The notes under the pieces: generated by a model
What the model saw: the letters and a program-made list of their open reading frames with translations, nothing else
The model's database searches: none
What the model was told of the DNA's origin: nothing
Position numbers and translations under genes: made by a program
In this document: positions 37,274-46,482 of the stretch, one piece after another
Layout of the letters: every line of letters starts with the position of its first letter
Position numbering within the stretch: position 1 is the stretch's first letter
Assembly: GCA_016744775.1 (NCBI GenBank)
Contig: JADGDS010000001.1
Coordinates: forward strand, 427,542-491,541
DNA: 64,000 nt
Direction: 5' to 3'
From: Candidatus Marithrix sp.
Lineage (GTDB): Bacteria; Pseudomonadota; Gammaproteobacteria; Beggiatoales; Beggiatoaceae

Positions 37274-37888
37274 TCAAAGCTTACGTGCAACATAGCAAGT
37301 TCTAGTCAACTTTGCAGGAAAAGTTGTTACTGGAATTGAGACAAGTTCAAATCCATTTAATTTTATTAATTTTTCTATCTCTGAAAGTGGCATTATTGGA
37401 TATTTATATTTCTTTGATACCATTTTGCCGAAAAAACCTTCATTCATTTCAATATTGATAAAATATCCATTTGGTTTTACCAAACTTAGTAAATCTTCTA
37501 TTGTCTGCTTTTGATTTTGTGAATATCCAATAACAGCACCTGTTGCAACTATATCAAATGTAGCATCTTTTAAAATAATTGAATTTGTTGAAGTTATTTT
37601 TTTAGGAGTTGTTATATCAGATATTCCAAAAAATAATCTTTTCGCTTCAATCTTTTTTTTCTCAGCATTATTTCTGGCTTGATTAAGCAAATTTTTATTT
37701 ATATCAGTGAATAAAATTGAAGAATTCGTATATCTTTCAGCCAAACTTAAACCAATGACACCAGTGCCACAGCCAACATCTAAAATATTTTTATAATTTT
37801 CATTAGCTATATTAATTTCTTTTAAAAATTTAGAAATACTCGCATCAAATCCTAAATTTTTCATTATAAATGAATATGATTTATACAA
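37274..37888 (-). CDS. Class I SAM-dependent methyltransferase
   Basis: The 204-residue Rossmann enzyme has NILDVGCGTGVIGLSLAER (SAM loop), ILFTDINKN and a post-II motif IVATGAVIGYS. Two starts are possible: TTG 37888 (MYKSYSF) or ATG 37864 (MKNLGFDAS); neither has a strong ribosome site. The substrate is unclear. It converges with the PEGA gene. Confidence 0.8.
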   Translation of the reverse strand: MYKSYSFIMKNLGFDASISKFLKEINIANENYKNILDVGCGTGVIGLSLAERYTNSSILFTDINKNLLNQARNNAEKKKIEAKRLFFGISDITTPKKITSTNSIILKDATFDIVATGAVIGYSQNQKQTIEDLLSLVKPNGYFINIEMNEGFFGKMVSKKYKYPIMPLSEIEKLIKLNGFELVSIPVTTFPAKLTRTCYVARKL

Positions 37889-37908
37889 ATTTTAATTCCT
37901 ATGCTTTT

Positions 37909-37941
37909 AAACCTGACAGGTTTTTAAAACCTGTCAGGTTT
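37909..37941. repeat. 33-bp palindromic repeat, copy D
   Basis: It carries the AAACCTGACAGG arms with matching complement, the same A-T variant as copy C. It lies in the 61-bp gap between the SMR transporter stop and the methyltransferase start. Confidence 0.9.
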
Positions 37942-37949
37942 GTTGGAAC

Positions 37950-38294
37950 TTATGATGAGCTAACATCCAAATTTAACCCAATAACTCCTACAACTATCAA
38001 TGCTATTGATATGATTTTAATCGTAGTTGCTGTTTCTTTAAACCATAAAAAGCCAATAATTGCGATTAAAGCAGTGCCTAAACCTGACCATATAGCATAT
38101 GCTATACTAATATCTATAGTTTTAATAACATATGCTAATAGACTTAAACCAACAGCATAAAATCCTAACATCGCTATAATTGGTCCAATTTTAGTAAAAC
38201 CATCTGATAATTTCATTGAAATAGTACCAAGTACTTCTAAAATTATAGCTACAATTAATAAGATCCAAGTTATAGCAGTTACTTCGTGATTCAT
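37950..38294 (-). CDS. SMR-family small multidrug/guanidinium transporter
   Basis: The 114 residues form four membrane helices with the conserved Glu in IILEVLGTISMKLSDGF (helix 1), GLSLLAYVIKTIDISIAYAIWSGLG and GFLWFKET. SMR proteins are dual-topology proton-coupled exporters of cations (EmrE, SugE, Gdx). It is 5 bp downstream of gyrA on the same strand, so it is co-transcribed with it. Substrate not determined. Confidence 0.92.
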   Translation of the reverse strand: MNHEVTAITWILLIVAIILEVLGTISMKLSDGFTKIGPIIAMLGFYAVGLSLLAYVIKTIDISIAYAIWSGLGTALIAIIGFLWFKETATTIKIISIALIVVGVIGLNLDVSSS

Positions 38295-38299
38295 ATTTT

Positions 38300-40771
38300 T
38301 TATTCCCCTGTTTCTTCTTCTGTTTCTGTTTCTTCTTCTTCTTCTATTTCTAACTCTAAGATTTTACATAAACCGACTAATTGTTCTTTTTTGCTTAAAG
38401 TAATCAAGTTTACTCCTTGGGTATTACGACTTACTACTGAAATACCTTCAACTTTAGTACGGACTAAAGTACCACGATCACTTATTAACATAATGTCATC
38501 ATTATCTTCAACTTGCAAGGCACCTACCACTTCACCATTACGTTCTGAGGTTTTGATAGCTATTACGCCTTTGCCGCCACGCCCTTTTGTTGGGTAATCA
38601 TCCACAGGTGTGCGTTTGCCAAAACCATTAACCGTAGAAGTTAATACAGTACCGCCAGTGTGTGTAATAATTAACGACATTACTTGATCTTCATCCGCTA
38701 ATCTAATACCACGTACACCACGCCCTGTTCGCCCAATTGCACGTACTTTTTCTTCTTTAAAACGTACTGCTTTGCCGCGTTTACTAAATAACATTACATC
38801 TTGTTGCCCATCTGTTATATCTACTCCAATTAATTGATCATTATCATCTAAATTAATTGCGATAATTCCATTAGAACGAGGGCGTGAAAAGTTTATAAGA
38901 GCAGTCTTCTTAACTGTGCCTTTAGAAGTTGCCATAAAGACAAATTTATCTTCAGTAAATTCACGTACAGGCAAAATTGTATTTATACGTTCATTTTCAT
39001 CCAAGGCTAATAAATTAATAATCGGTTTACCGCGTGAATTACGACTGGCTAATGGTAATTGATGAACTTTTAACCAATAAACTTGCCCAAAGCTACTAAA
39101 ACATAAAATTGTATCATGAGTATTAGCAATAAATAGTTTATCAATTACATCTTCTTGTTTAATTTTAGTTGCTGATTTACCTTTACCACCGCGTTTTTGA
39201 GAAGTATAAGTATTAACTGCTTGGGTTTTAATATAACCTTCCAGAGACAAGGTAACAACTACATCTTCTTCAGTAATTAAATCTTCTATACTTAAATTAA
39301 TACTATCTATTAGTATTTCAGTTTGTCGCTTATCAGCATATTCATCATGCACTGCAATTAATTCTGCACGTATGACTTTCATCAAGCGTTCATTGTTATC
39401 CAGAATATCTAATAAGTCGGTAATCCGAATAGATAAATTTTTAATTTCTTCAATAATTTTGTCTTGTTCTAATCCAGTTATTCGGTGTAAGCGTAAATCT
39501 AAAATAGCTTGTATTTGAACTTTTGATAAGGTATAGCTGCCAGACAATTGTTCCCGTGCTATTTGTGGCGTTTTAGCTGCTTTAATAATTTTAATGACTG
39601 AGTCTATATTTTTTAAAGCTATAGCTAAACCTTCTAAAATATGCGCCCTTTCTCTAGCTTTCTTTAATTCAAACAGAGTGCGTCGTGTAACGATTTCGCG
39701 TCGATGGCGAATAAAATATTCTATTAATTGCTTTAAAGATAATAAACGCGGTTCTCCATCAACTAGAGCAACCATATTAATACCAAACACGTTTTGCATT
39801 TGAGTATATTTAAATAAATTATTTAATACTACATCTGCAATTTCACCACGTCGTATTTCAATGACTATACGAATTCCATCTTTATCAGACTCATCGCGTA
39901 AAGCACTAATGCCTTCAATTTTTTTATCTTTAATTAATTCTGCTATTTTTTCAAGCAGACGCGCTTTATTAACTTGATAAGGTAATTCTGTGACTATAAT
40001 TTTTTGATGACCATTATCATCTTCTTCAGTGTGACTGCGAGCGCGAAGATAAATTTTACCTCGCCCAGTATGATAGGCTTCAGTAATACCATTGGCACCA
40101 TTAATTATAGCAGCAGTAGGGAAATCTGGACCGGGTATATATTGCATTAATGCTTCAATAGATAAATCAGAATCATCAATTAAAGCAATACAAGCGTTAA
40201 TAACTTCGCCTAAATTATGCGGCGGAATATTAGTTGCCATACCCACGGCAATACCGCTGGTGCCATTAATTAATAAATTAGGAATTCTGGCAGGAAAAAC
40301 TGTTGGTTCAAATTCTGATTCATCATAATTTGGATTAAAATCAACAGTTTCTTTATCAATATCAGTTAGCAACTCATGAGCAATTTTAGCCATTCTAACT
40401 TCGGTATAACGCATACTAGCAGCATTATCACCATCAATAGAACCGAAATTTCCTTGCCCATCTACTAGGCAATAACGCAAGGAAAATGGCTGTGCCATAC
40501 GCACAATAGTGTCATACACAGAAGAATCACCATGAGGGTGAAAACGCCCTAATGTATCACCTACAACACGCGCAGATTTTTTATAAGGTTTATTCCAAAC
40601 ATTACCCAATTCGTGCATTGCATATAATGAACGTCGATGCACGGGTTTTAGCCCATCACGTACATCTGGTAATGCTCTACCAACGATTACACTCATCGCA
40701 TAATCGAGGTAGGATTGTTTCATTTCGTCTTCAATATTGACGGGATGGATTTCTTTGGCGAAGTCAAGCAT
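38300..40771 (-). CDS. gyrA: DNA gyrase subunit A
   Basis: The 823-residue protein has the N-terminal breakage-reunion domain ([19 protein letters not shown], active Tyr in ASMRYTE) and a C-terminal beta-pinwheel with GyrA box QKRGGKG. The quinolone-determining positions equivalent to Ser83 and Asp87 are Ser and Asp, the sensitive form. The acidic tail ([14 protein letters not shown]) resembles the regulatory tail of the E. coli protein. It introduces negative supercoils with GyrB, not in this window. Confidence 0.98.
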   Translation of the reverse strand: MLDFAKEIHPVNIEDEMKQSYLDYAMSVIVGRALPDVRDGLKPVHRRSLYAMHELGNVWNKPYKKSARVVGDTLGRFHPHGDSSVYDTIVRMAQPFSLRYCLVDGQGNFGSIDGDNAASMRYTEVRMAKIAHELLTDIDKETVDFNPNYDESEFEPTVFPARIPNLLINGTSGIAVGMATNIPPHNLGEVINACIALIDDSDLSIEALMQYIPGPDFPTAAIINGANGITEAYHTGRGKIYLRARSHTEEDDNGHQKIIVTELPYQVNKARLLEKIAELIKDKKIEGISALRDESDKDGIRIVIEIRRGEIADVVLNNLFKYTQMQNVFGINMVALVDGEPRLLSLKQLIEYFIRHRREIVTRRTLFELKKARERAHILEGLAIALKNIDSVIKIIKAAKTPQIAREQLSGSYTLSKVQIQAILDLRLHRITGLEQDKIIEEIKNLSIRITDLLDILDNNERLMKVIRAELIAVHDEYADKRQTEILIDSINLSIEDLITEEDVVVTLSLEGYIKTQAVNTYTSQKRGGKGKSATKIKQEDVIDKLFIANTHDTILCFSSFGQVYWLKVHQLPLASRNSRGKPIINLLALDENERINTILPVREFTEDKFVFMATSKGTVKKTALINFSRPRSNGIIAINLDDNDQLIGVDITDGQQDVMLFSKRGKAVRFKEEKVRAIGRTGRGVRGIRLADEDQVMSLIITHTGGTVLTSTVNGFGKRTPVDDYPTKGRGGKGVIAIKTSERNGEVVGALQVEDNDDIMLISDRGTLVRTKVEGISVVSRNTQGVNLITLSKKEQLVGLCKILELEIEEEEETETEEETGE

Positions 40772-40838
40772 TGATTTCTTTACTTATAGATTAACAGTTA
40801 ATTTTACTGTTAATTATACCACATTTCGCGCTATAAAT

Positions 40839-41348
40839 TCATTTTGAATCATAGCAACTAATGACACCTACCTTAATATATTCCACTACTTGCATATAGT
40901 TTTCTTCATTTTCCTCATTATCCTCAGTTGGTGCTATATGTGATACAGAAATAATATCATCAATAAAATCCTTGGTATTATCTGATAAATCATCTAATTC
41001 ATTTTTAGTTAAACTAAAACCAAATAAAAACCCTTCACACCATCCACCTAAAGCTTGAGTACGTTCTAATAATGAAATCTCATCATCAGGTAGTAAAGGC
41101 ATAAATTCATAATTTGGGGATTCCAATTGTTCTATGGTATAATTTTTCACAAGTTGTAATTGTTGCTGGCATTTAAAGGCTAAACCATCTTCTATAGCAG
41201 TTTCTCCAAGAACATGTTTTATCCAAATATTTTCGGAAGCAGATTGAGATACACATAATAATCCGCATAAAATACCATGAGTTTCAGCGGCATCCATTAA
41301 AGAACCAACATGTTTTAATGATTGATTTAATGGTTCATAAATTTCCAT
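40839..41348 (-). CDS. ygfB: UPF0149 family protein (YgfB)
   Basis: The 169 residues include LMDAAETHGILCGLLC, LGGWCEGFLFGFSL and the C-terminal EYIKVGVISCYD, matching UPF0149/YgfB. It is an all-helical cytoplasmic protein of poorly known function. GGAGA precedes the start, which is only 15 bp from the divergent SoxXA start. Confidence 0.88.
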   Translation of the reverse strand: MEIYEPLNQSLKHVGSLMDAAETHGILCGLLCVSQSASENIWIKHVLGETAIEDGLAFKCQQQLQLVKNYTIEQLESPNYEFMPLLPDDEISLLERTQALGGWCEGFLFGFSLTKNELDDLSDNTKDFIDDIISVSHIAPTEDNEENEENYMQVVEYIKVGVISCYDSK

Positions 41349-41363
41349 CTTAATTTCTCCAAT

Positions 41364-42557
41364 ATGGGGGTTAAATTGAAGTATAATAAATTAAACTTAT
41401 TATTATTGTTAATGCCATTATCATTAATGGCGGCAGAAATGCCTGTATCAGTACCATTAGACATAGAAAATATTGCTACTATAACACCTTGGAAACGTAA
41501 TAATACATGGTCACAAATTGATTGGAGTAACTATAATAATTTGCAACACACTGTAAAAAAACCGGTTCCAGTTATCCAGCCGATAACATCTAGCATCAAA
41601 GCTAATCCTGCTAATGGTAAAAAATTAGTAGCAAATAGAAAAAAAGGTAATTGTGTTGCTTGTCATATTTTACCTGATGTTTCTCAACCGGGTAATATCG
41701 GTATTAATTTATCATTTATTGGATCATGGCATTTACCCGATCAATTCTTGTTCAATTATATTTATGATCCTAGAATCTATAATCCTAATACTGTCATGCC
41801 ACCTTGGGGTGCGCATAATATTTTAACTACAGATGAAATTAAGGATATTGTATCCTATCTAAAAACACTTACAATCCCAGTACAATTTAAAAAACGTCCA
41901 ATACCGAAGAACAATGTGGACAATTTAGATGAATTTGAAAATCCTGCAATGTTTGAGTTGGAAACAGGCACAGATTTATTTATTGAAAATTGTCAAAAAT
42001 GCCATCAAAATCCTAAAGCTAGTTTTGCAAAATGGGCGGTTACAATGCCTAAGTTTGAAACACGTTTAAACAAAATAATTGGCATAGAAGAATTTATTAC
42101 TCGTCATGCTCGCGCCACCACAGGGGTTAAATATTTGCTACAAAGCGGAGAAAATATAGCTCTAGCCATCTATTTACGTAATCTCGCCAATGGGCAAAAA
42201 ATTGCTGTTGATACCAGTGATGTTAATAGCAGTCTTGCTTTAAAACGAGGAGAAACTCTAACACAAACTAAAATTGGACAACTTAATTTTGCTTGTACTG
42301 ATTGTCATAAAAAAAATAGCGGTAAATGGATCCGTGGGCAATATATAAAAAGTTTTACTGGTATGATAGATCACTATCCGACTTATCGTTCAGGTAGAGA
42401 TGCAATTTGGGATTTTAGTACACGAATTCAGTGGTGTAATTTAGCGGCTCGTGCGAATGATTTACCGCCAGACGCAGCAGAATATGCTGATATTGAATTA
42501 TATTTAACTGTTCAAAGTAATGGTCGTAAATTCAGCGTTCCCGGTTTTGGTCCATAA
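41364..42557 (+). CDS. SoxX-SoxA fusion, thiosulfate-oxidising triheme cytochrome
   Basis: The 397 residues start with a signal peptide (LLLLLMPLSLMAAE). Residues ~80-170 are SoxX-like: haem motif CVACH (97-101), QPGNIGINL, axial Met in VMPPWG (~145), then LTTDEIKDIVSYL. From ~195 the protein is SoxA-like: CQKCH (210-214), CTDCH (311-315), WIRGQ, HYPTYR and RIQWC, where Cys358 matches the active-site cysteine that carries thiosulfate. SoxXA joins thiosulfate to SoxYZ in the periplasm. It is normally two genes; here the order is X then A in one chain, and soxYZ/soxB are not nearby. A TTG at 41376 after GGGGG is an alternative start. Confidence 0.88.
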   Translation: MGVKLKYNKLNLLLLLMPLSLMAAEMPVSVPLDIENIATITPWKRNNTWSQIDWSNYNNLQHTVKKPVPVIQPITSSIKANPANGKKLVANRKKGNCVACHILPDVSQPGNIGINLSFIGSWHLPDQFLFNYIYDPRIYNPNTVMPPWGAHNILTTDEIKDIVSYLKTLTIPVQFKKRPIPKNNVDNLDEFENPAMFELETGTDLFIENCQKCHQNPKASFAKWAVTMPKFETRLNKIIGIEEFITRHARATTGVKYLLQSGENIALAIYLRNLANGQKIAVDTSDVNSSLALKRGETLTQTKIGQLNFACTDCHKKNSGKWIRGQYIKSFTGMIDHYPTYRSGRDAIWDFSTRIQWCNLAARANDLPPDAAEYADIELYLTVQSNGRKFSVPGFGP

Positions 42558-42572
42558 TTAAATTAAATTAAC

Positions 42573-43502
42573 ATGAAAATCAACATACTAAAATGTCATG
42601 GCTCTGGAAATGATTTTATTTTAATTGATGAATATCATAAGATCTTATTTTCTGAAGAACAAAGGAAAAACTTATCCAATGTACTTTGTGATAGAAATGG
42701 TATCTTAGGAGCAGATGGCATACTATTTTTTCAAAATAGTGATAAGGCTGATGGAATTATGAGGATGTTTAATCCAGATGGTTCAGAAGCTGAAATGTGT
42801 GGCAATGGTTTAAGATGTATTGGTAGGTTTGCTTGTGAATTTTTAGAAAAAGATAGTGTTTCAATCGAAACACTGAAAGCTGTTTCTCAAGTAGAAAAAG
42901 ATCATAATATACATCCAGATGTAGCAACTTATAAAGCTAAATTAACCGGCGTTTCATTAAATACAGAATGTATTAATCAAGTATTACCGGCACTATCAGA
43001 AAATTTAAAATTTACTGAAGTACATATGCCTAACCCTCATATTGTTGCAATTGTTGATAAAATTTCAGATTATGAGCTTGAAGATATAGGAACAAAAGCA
43101 AATCAACATCCAGAACTGTTTCCTAATGGAACCAATATTAATTTTTGTCAAATATTAGATGATGGCGCGATATTCGTTAGAACTTATGAAAGAGGAGTTG
43201 GTTTAACTAATTCGTGTGGTAGCGGCATGTCAGCCAGTTCGCTAATATATTGTTTATTAGGACATTATCAATTTGATAAAAGCATAGATGTTTATAATAG
43301 AGGTGGCTTAGTTCGTTGCCAAGCTACTAATCAGGATGGCTATTCAGTGTATTTATCAGGTAATGCTACTTTTATGTTTAACAGCATTATAAGTTTCTCA
43401 AATATGAACGATATAACTCACTATTTTGGAGAAGTGTTTGTAGATGAATTGCAAAATTATGGTAAATTGCTTGAAATGTCTAAAATGAGTAAACCCTTAT
43501 GA
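42573..43502 (+). CDS. dapF: Diaminopimelate epimerase-like protein, divergent
   Basis: The 309 residues have both DapF half-sites: KCHGSGNDFILIDE, NPDGSEAEMCGNGLRC (first Cys) and YERGVGLTNSCGSGMSAS (second Cys). DapF interconverts LL- and meso-diaminopimelate for lysine and peptidoglycan. The second motif differs from the usual gammaproteobacterial GETLACGTGA, and the protein is ~30 residues longer, suggesting an acquired or specialised version. It overlaps the next gene by 4 bp. Confidence 0.82.
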   Translation: MKINILKCHGSGNDFILIDEYHKILFSEEQRKNLSNVLCDRNGILGADGILFFQNSDKADGIMRMFNPDGSEAEMCGNGLRCIGRFACEFLEKDSVSIETLKAVSQVEKDHNIHPDVATYKAKLTGVSLNTECINQVLPALSENLKFTEVHMPNPHIVAIVDKISDYELEDIGTKANQHPELFPNGTNINFCQILDDGAIFVRTYERGVGLTNSCGSGMSASSLIYCLLGHYQFDKSIDVYNRGGLVRCQATNQDGYSVYLSGNATFMFNSIISFSNMNDITHYFGEVFVDELQNYGKLLEMSKMSKPL

Positions 43503-44140
43503 AAAATAATTACCCTTTTGCATTACAAGATGTTGAACCAGCATTAGAAGAATTTTTATTTAACGCTCCAACACCAGATGAAGGTATAACGGTTTTATTA
43601 AAAAATCCACATTTAATTACTAGTTTTATCGAAGAAATATTTGATGATCTGATTCAAGATGCTGATCATGATGGCGATAATCTTTTAAAAGATTTTTATA
43701 GAAGCCGTCGTCAATTATTACATACAGTTAGATTAAATTTATCTAACAATGACATTATTTTACTACATACGGCTAAGCAATTAGCTAAGCAAGTCTTAAT
43801 TGAAAATGATTTCAAAGAAATATTTTCAAATATTTTGAAATGGTTACAGGCACCAACCTTAGAAACACGTGTTCAAATTTTACAAAAAACCCCAGAGTTA
43901 TTAACAGATAAAACTGAAGCATTTTTTATGCTTTTAATTGAACGAGCTAACACTTCTGGTGAGCTAATATCGGTTAAAATACTTCGTAGTATTAATCAAA
44001 TTTTCCGAATGTTAAGATTAGATTTAAACCACAAAACTGATAATATTGAAGATATTAAAAAAGCAATAAAATTGTCGCTAGACAAAACTGATTTTTCTAT
44101 ATTTACAGAAGGTTATCAGTTTGTCTATTTTTTAGCTTAG
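43499..44140 (+). CDS. Uncharacterised helical protein
   Basis: The 213 residues have no signal peptide or membrane segment and are predicted alpha-helical. The segment WLQAPTLETRVQILQKTPEL.. followed by a run ending in IFRMLRL is reminiscent of the helical repeats found before CHAT domains in large bacterial TPR proteins, but no CHAT domain is present. It is translationally coupled to the dapF-like gene and overlaps convergent tadA by 4 bp. Function unknown. Confidence 0.65.
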   Translation: MKNNYPFALQDVEPALEEFLFNAPTPDEGITVLLKNPHLITSFIEEIFDDLIQDADHDGDNLLKDFYRSRRQLLHTVRLNLSNNDIILLHTAKQLAKQVLIENDFKEIFSNILKWLQAPTLETRVQILQKTPELLTDKTEAFFMLLIERANTSGELISVKILRSINQIFRMLRLDLNHKTDNIEDIKKAIKLSLDKTDFSIFTEGYQFVYFLA

Positions 44141-44601
44141 CCTCGACGCTGTTTAAAAAAATTTGTCAGGCATCTGCTGCAATCTTCAGCCAAGATGCCG
44201 CTGATACATTCAAGATGATGATTATGACGGGTGTCTCTTAAAATATCAAAGCGGCTACCAGCGGCTCCTGCTTTATTGTCATAAGCTCCAAATATTATAC
44301 GTTTAATTCGCGCTTGTATAATTGCACCAGCACACATGGTGCAAGGTTCAAGAGTAACATATAAAGTTGCATCAACTAAACGGTAATTTTTATTATGTTG
44401 TGCCGCTTTGCGTAAGGCGACAATTTCAGCGTGAGCTGTAGGATCATTAGACATAATAGCTTGATTCCAACCTTCTGCAATACAGATATTATCTTGAACT
44501 ATCACGGCTCCTACTGGAATTTCACCTTGAGCGGCGGCAAGTTCTGCTAATTGCAGAGCATGACGCATCCATTTGTTGTCATTATTATTTGATAAAATCA
44601 T
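44137..44601 (-). CDS. tadA: tRNA-specific adenosine deaminase
   Basis: The 154 residues have the zinc deaminase motifs HAEIVALRKAA (His, catalytic Glu) and EPCTMCAGAI (two Cys ligands), plus DNKAGAAGSRFDIL. TadA converts A34 to inosine in tRNA-Arg(ACG). Length and N-terminus (WMRHALQLAELAAAQGEIPVGAV) are typical. Confidence 0.96.
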   Translation of the reverse strand: MILSNNNDNKWMRHALQLAELAAAQGEIPVGAVIVQDNICIAEGWNQAIMSNDPTAHAEIVALRKAAQHNKNYRLVDATLYVTLEPCTMCAGAIIQARIKRIIFGAYDNKAGAAGSRFDILRDTRHNHHLECISGILAEDCSRCLTNFFKQRRG

Positions 44602-44657
44602 CTTTGATATTTAGGATAGTGTTTTAATCCTTTCCAAACTTAAGCCAGTCACATTGG

Positions 44658-44897
44658 CTATTTTAATTTTACTGAATCCAAGTAGAGCGTATCAGGGCAA
44701 ATATCCTGCTCATTAGGCCATACCACTGTGCCATCAACTACTCTTACTTGAGTAAAATAATGTTTGTTTTTTAGTTCTTTGAACACGCCAAAACCAAGAA
44801 GCTTAGAACAATCATAAACTCTTTGTTCACCATTACTAAATAAAAGATTTAATTGATAATTGTTGGTGGTTGAAACTTTGATTACTCTTGGATTCAT
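44658..44897 (-). CDS. DUF2442 protein
   Basis: The 79 residues match DUF2442: LLFSNGEQRVYDCSKLL, ELKNKHYFTQVRVVDGTVVW, ICPDTLYLDS. These small proteins are usually paired with DUF4160 and regarded as possible toxin-antitoxin partners. Here a shortened DUF4160 reading frame lies 4 bp upstream on the same strand. Confidence 0.85.
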   Translation of the reverse strand: MNPRVIKVSTTNNYQLNLLFSNGEQRVYDCSKLLGFGVFKELKNKHYFTQVRVVDGTVVWPNEQDICPDTLYLDSVKLK

Positions 44898-44901
44898 TAT
44901 T

Positions 44902-45057
44902 TCACCTCAATGGTTCTATTTTATATGGTTGTTCTCCAGATACTGCTAATTCCCAATCAGCCACAAGTTCATCTTTATGTATTTCCATCCAAGCCTGAAC
45001 CAGTTTATGTCTAATAAGTAATTTAAATATTACGTGTTTTTTGTAATTATACATCAT
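44902..45057 (-). pseudogene. Truncated DUF4160 protein
   Basis: A 51-codon frame ends WMEIHKDELVADWELAVSG.. EPLR, the conserved DUF4160 C-terminus. The N-terminal half of the family, including the PPHFH segment, is missing; the first ~15 codons are unrelated. Its ATG overlaps the symporter stop by 4 bp. It may be non-functional, leaving the DUF2442 partner alone. Confidence 0.65.
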
Positions 45058-46469
45058 TTGTTTATATGAATCAACATCAACAAGCCAAAAAAGGTTAATA
45101 ATCCATTAATAATCAACAGTTCAAATCCAAATTTAAATCCAAACCATTGTTCGGCATTTACATTCAATATATAACAAATTAGTGGCGCAAGTATAGCGAT
45201 AATTGGTACATAACTATCTCTCACTTGCCATTTGGTAAATAAACCAAAAGCATATAATCCTAATAATGGACCATAAGTATAACCTGCTACGGTAAATAAC
45301 ATACTTATTATACTTTGATCATTAATTGCTTTAAATACTAAAATCACTATTATTAATAGCACTGAAAATCCAAAATGCACTAATTGGCGGAGTTTTACTT
45401 GGTTTTCATTTAGTTTTAGAAAATCAATACTAAAAGAAGTTGTTAATGCCGTTAATGCAGAATCTGCGCTGGAATAAGCGGCTGCAATTAAACCTAAAAT
45501 AAATAATAAGCTTACAACTATACCTAATTCTCCATTGATAGCAATCATTGGATATAAATTATCGCCTGTTGCAGTTATACCTTTTAGATTTGCATATTGA
45601 TATAATAAAGCTCCAAGTGCTAGAAATACAAAATTTACAAATACTAGTATGATGCTAAACCAAAACATATTTTTTTGCGCCGCTTTAAGATTTTTGCAAC
45701 TGAGATTTTTTTGCATCATATCTTGATCAAGCCCTGTCATAACAATCGCCATAAAAGCTCCTGCCAGAAATTGCCTTAAAAAATATTTAGGATCGCGCCA
45801 ATCATCAAAGAAAAAAATCTGTGAATATTCATTATCATATAAATCTTTAACAGTTAAATTCATATTATTTACAATCAAGATAATAGTCATTATAACCGCT
45901 AACAACATAAATAATGTTTGCAGAGTATCAGTCCAAATTATTGTTTTAATTCCACCTTTAAATGTATAAAGCCAAATTAACAGAATTGTTATAATAACTG
46001 TAACAAAAAAAGGTACATGCCACGCATCAAAAAGGATAAATTGCAGAACAATTGCAACCAAATATAAACGAAAAGCGGCACCAACGGTTCGAGATAATAA
46101 GAAAAAGAAAGCACCAGTTTTATATGACCAAAAACCGAAACGTTGTTCTAAATAACTGTAAATAGAAATTAAATTCAAGCGATAATATAGAGGCATTAAT
46201 ACGGTAGCAATAACTAAATAACCAAATAAATAGCCAAATACCATTTGCATATAGGAAAATTGACTACTGTCAACCCAACCGGGCACTGAGATAAAAGTGA
46301 CTCCAGAAAGACTGGTACCAATCATCCCAAAGGCAACTACAAACCAAGGAGATTGTTTGTTGCCTAAGAAAAAAGTTTTATTATCATCGTGTTTTCCAGT
46401 TAAAAAGGAAATTAAGATTAATAGAGAAAAATAACTAATTATTGTTAGAATTATATATGTGTTTTGCAT
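45054..46469 (-). CDS. Sodium:solute symporter (SSS family)
   Basis: The start MQNTYIILTIISYF at 46469 removes a non-hydrophobic leader that would overlap the kinase gene; 471 residues. About thirteen membrane helices, with SLSGVTFISVPGWVDSS, LFILGLIAAAYSSADSALTA and AGYTYGPLLGLYAFGLFTKW, typical of the SSS fold. It imports an organic solute with sodium; the solute is unknown. It lies directly after the OmpR/EnvZ-like genes on the same strand. Confidence 0.9.
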   Translation of the reverse strand: MQNTYIILTIISYFSLLILISFLTGKHDDNKTFFLGNKQSPWFVVAFGMIGTSLSGVTFISVPGWVDSSQFSYMQMVFGYLFGYLVIATVLMPLYYRLNLISIYSYLEQRFGFWSYKTGAFFFLLSRTVGAAFRLYLVAIVLQFILFDAWHVPFFVTVIITILLIWLYTFKGGIKTIIWTDTLQTLFMLLAVIMTIILIVNNMNLTVKDLYDNEYSQIFFFDDWRDPKYFLRQFLAGAFMAIVMTGLDQDMMQKNLSCKNLKAAQKNMFWFSIILVFVNFVFLALGALLYQYANLKGITATGDNLYPMIAINGELGIVVSLLFILGLIAAAYSSADSALTALTTSFSIDFLKLNENQVKLRQLVHFGFSVLLIIVILVFKAINDQSIISMLFTVAGYTYGPLLGLYAFGLFTKWQVRDSYVPIIAILAPLICYILNVNAEQWFGFKFGFELLIINGLLTFFGLLMLIHINK

Positions 46470-46482
46470 AATTAGGATTTTA

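Noticed and set aside
37870..38160. Plus-strand frame across the SMR transporter gene
   Set aside because: It is antisense to a clear SMR gene and starts in the 33-bp repeat; no motif.
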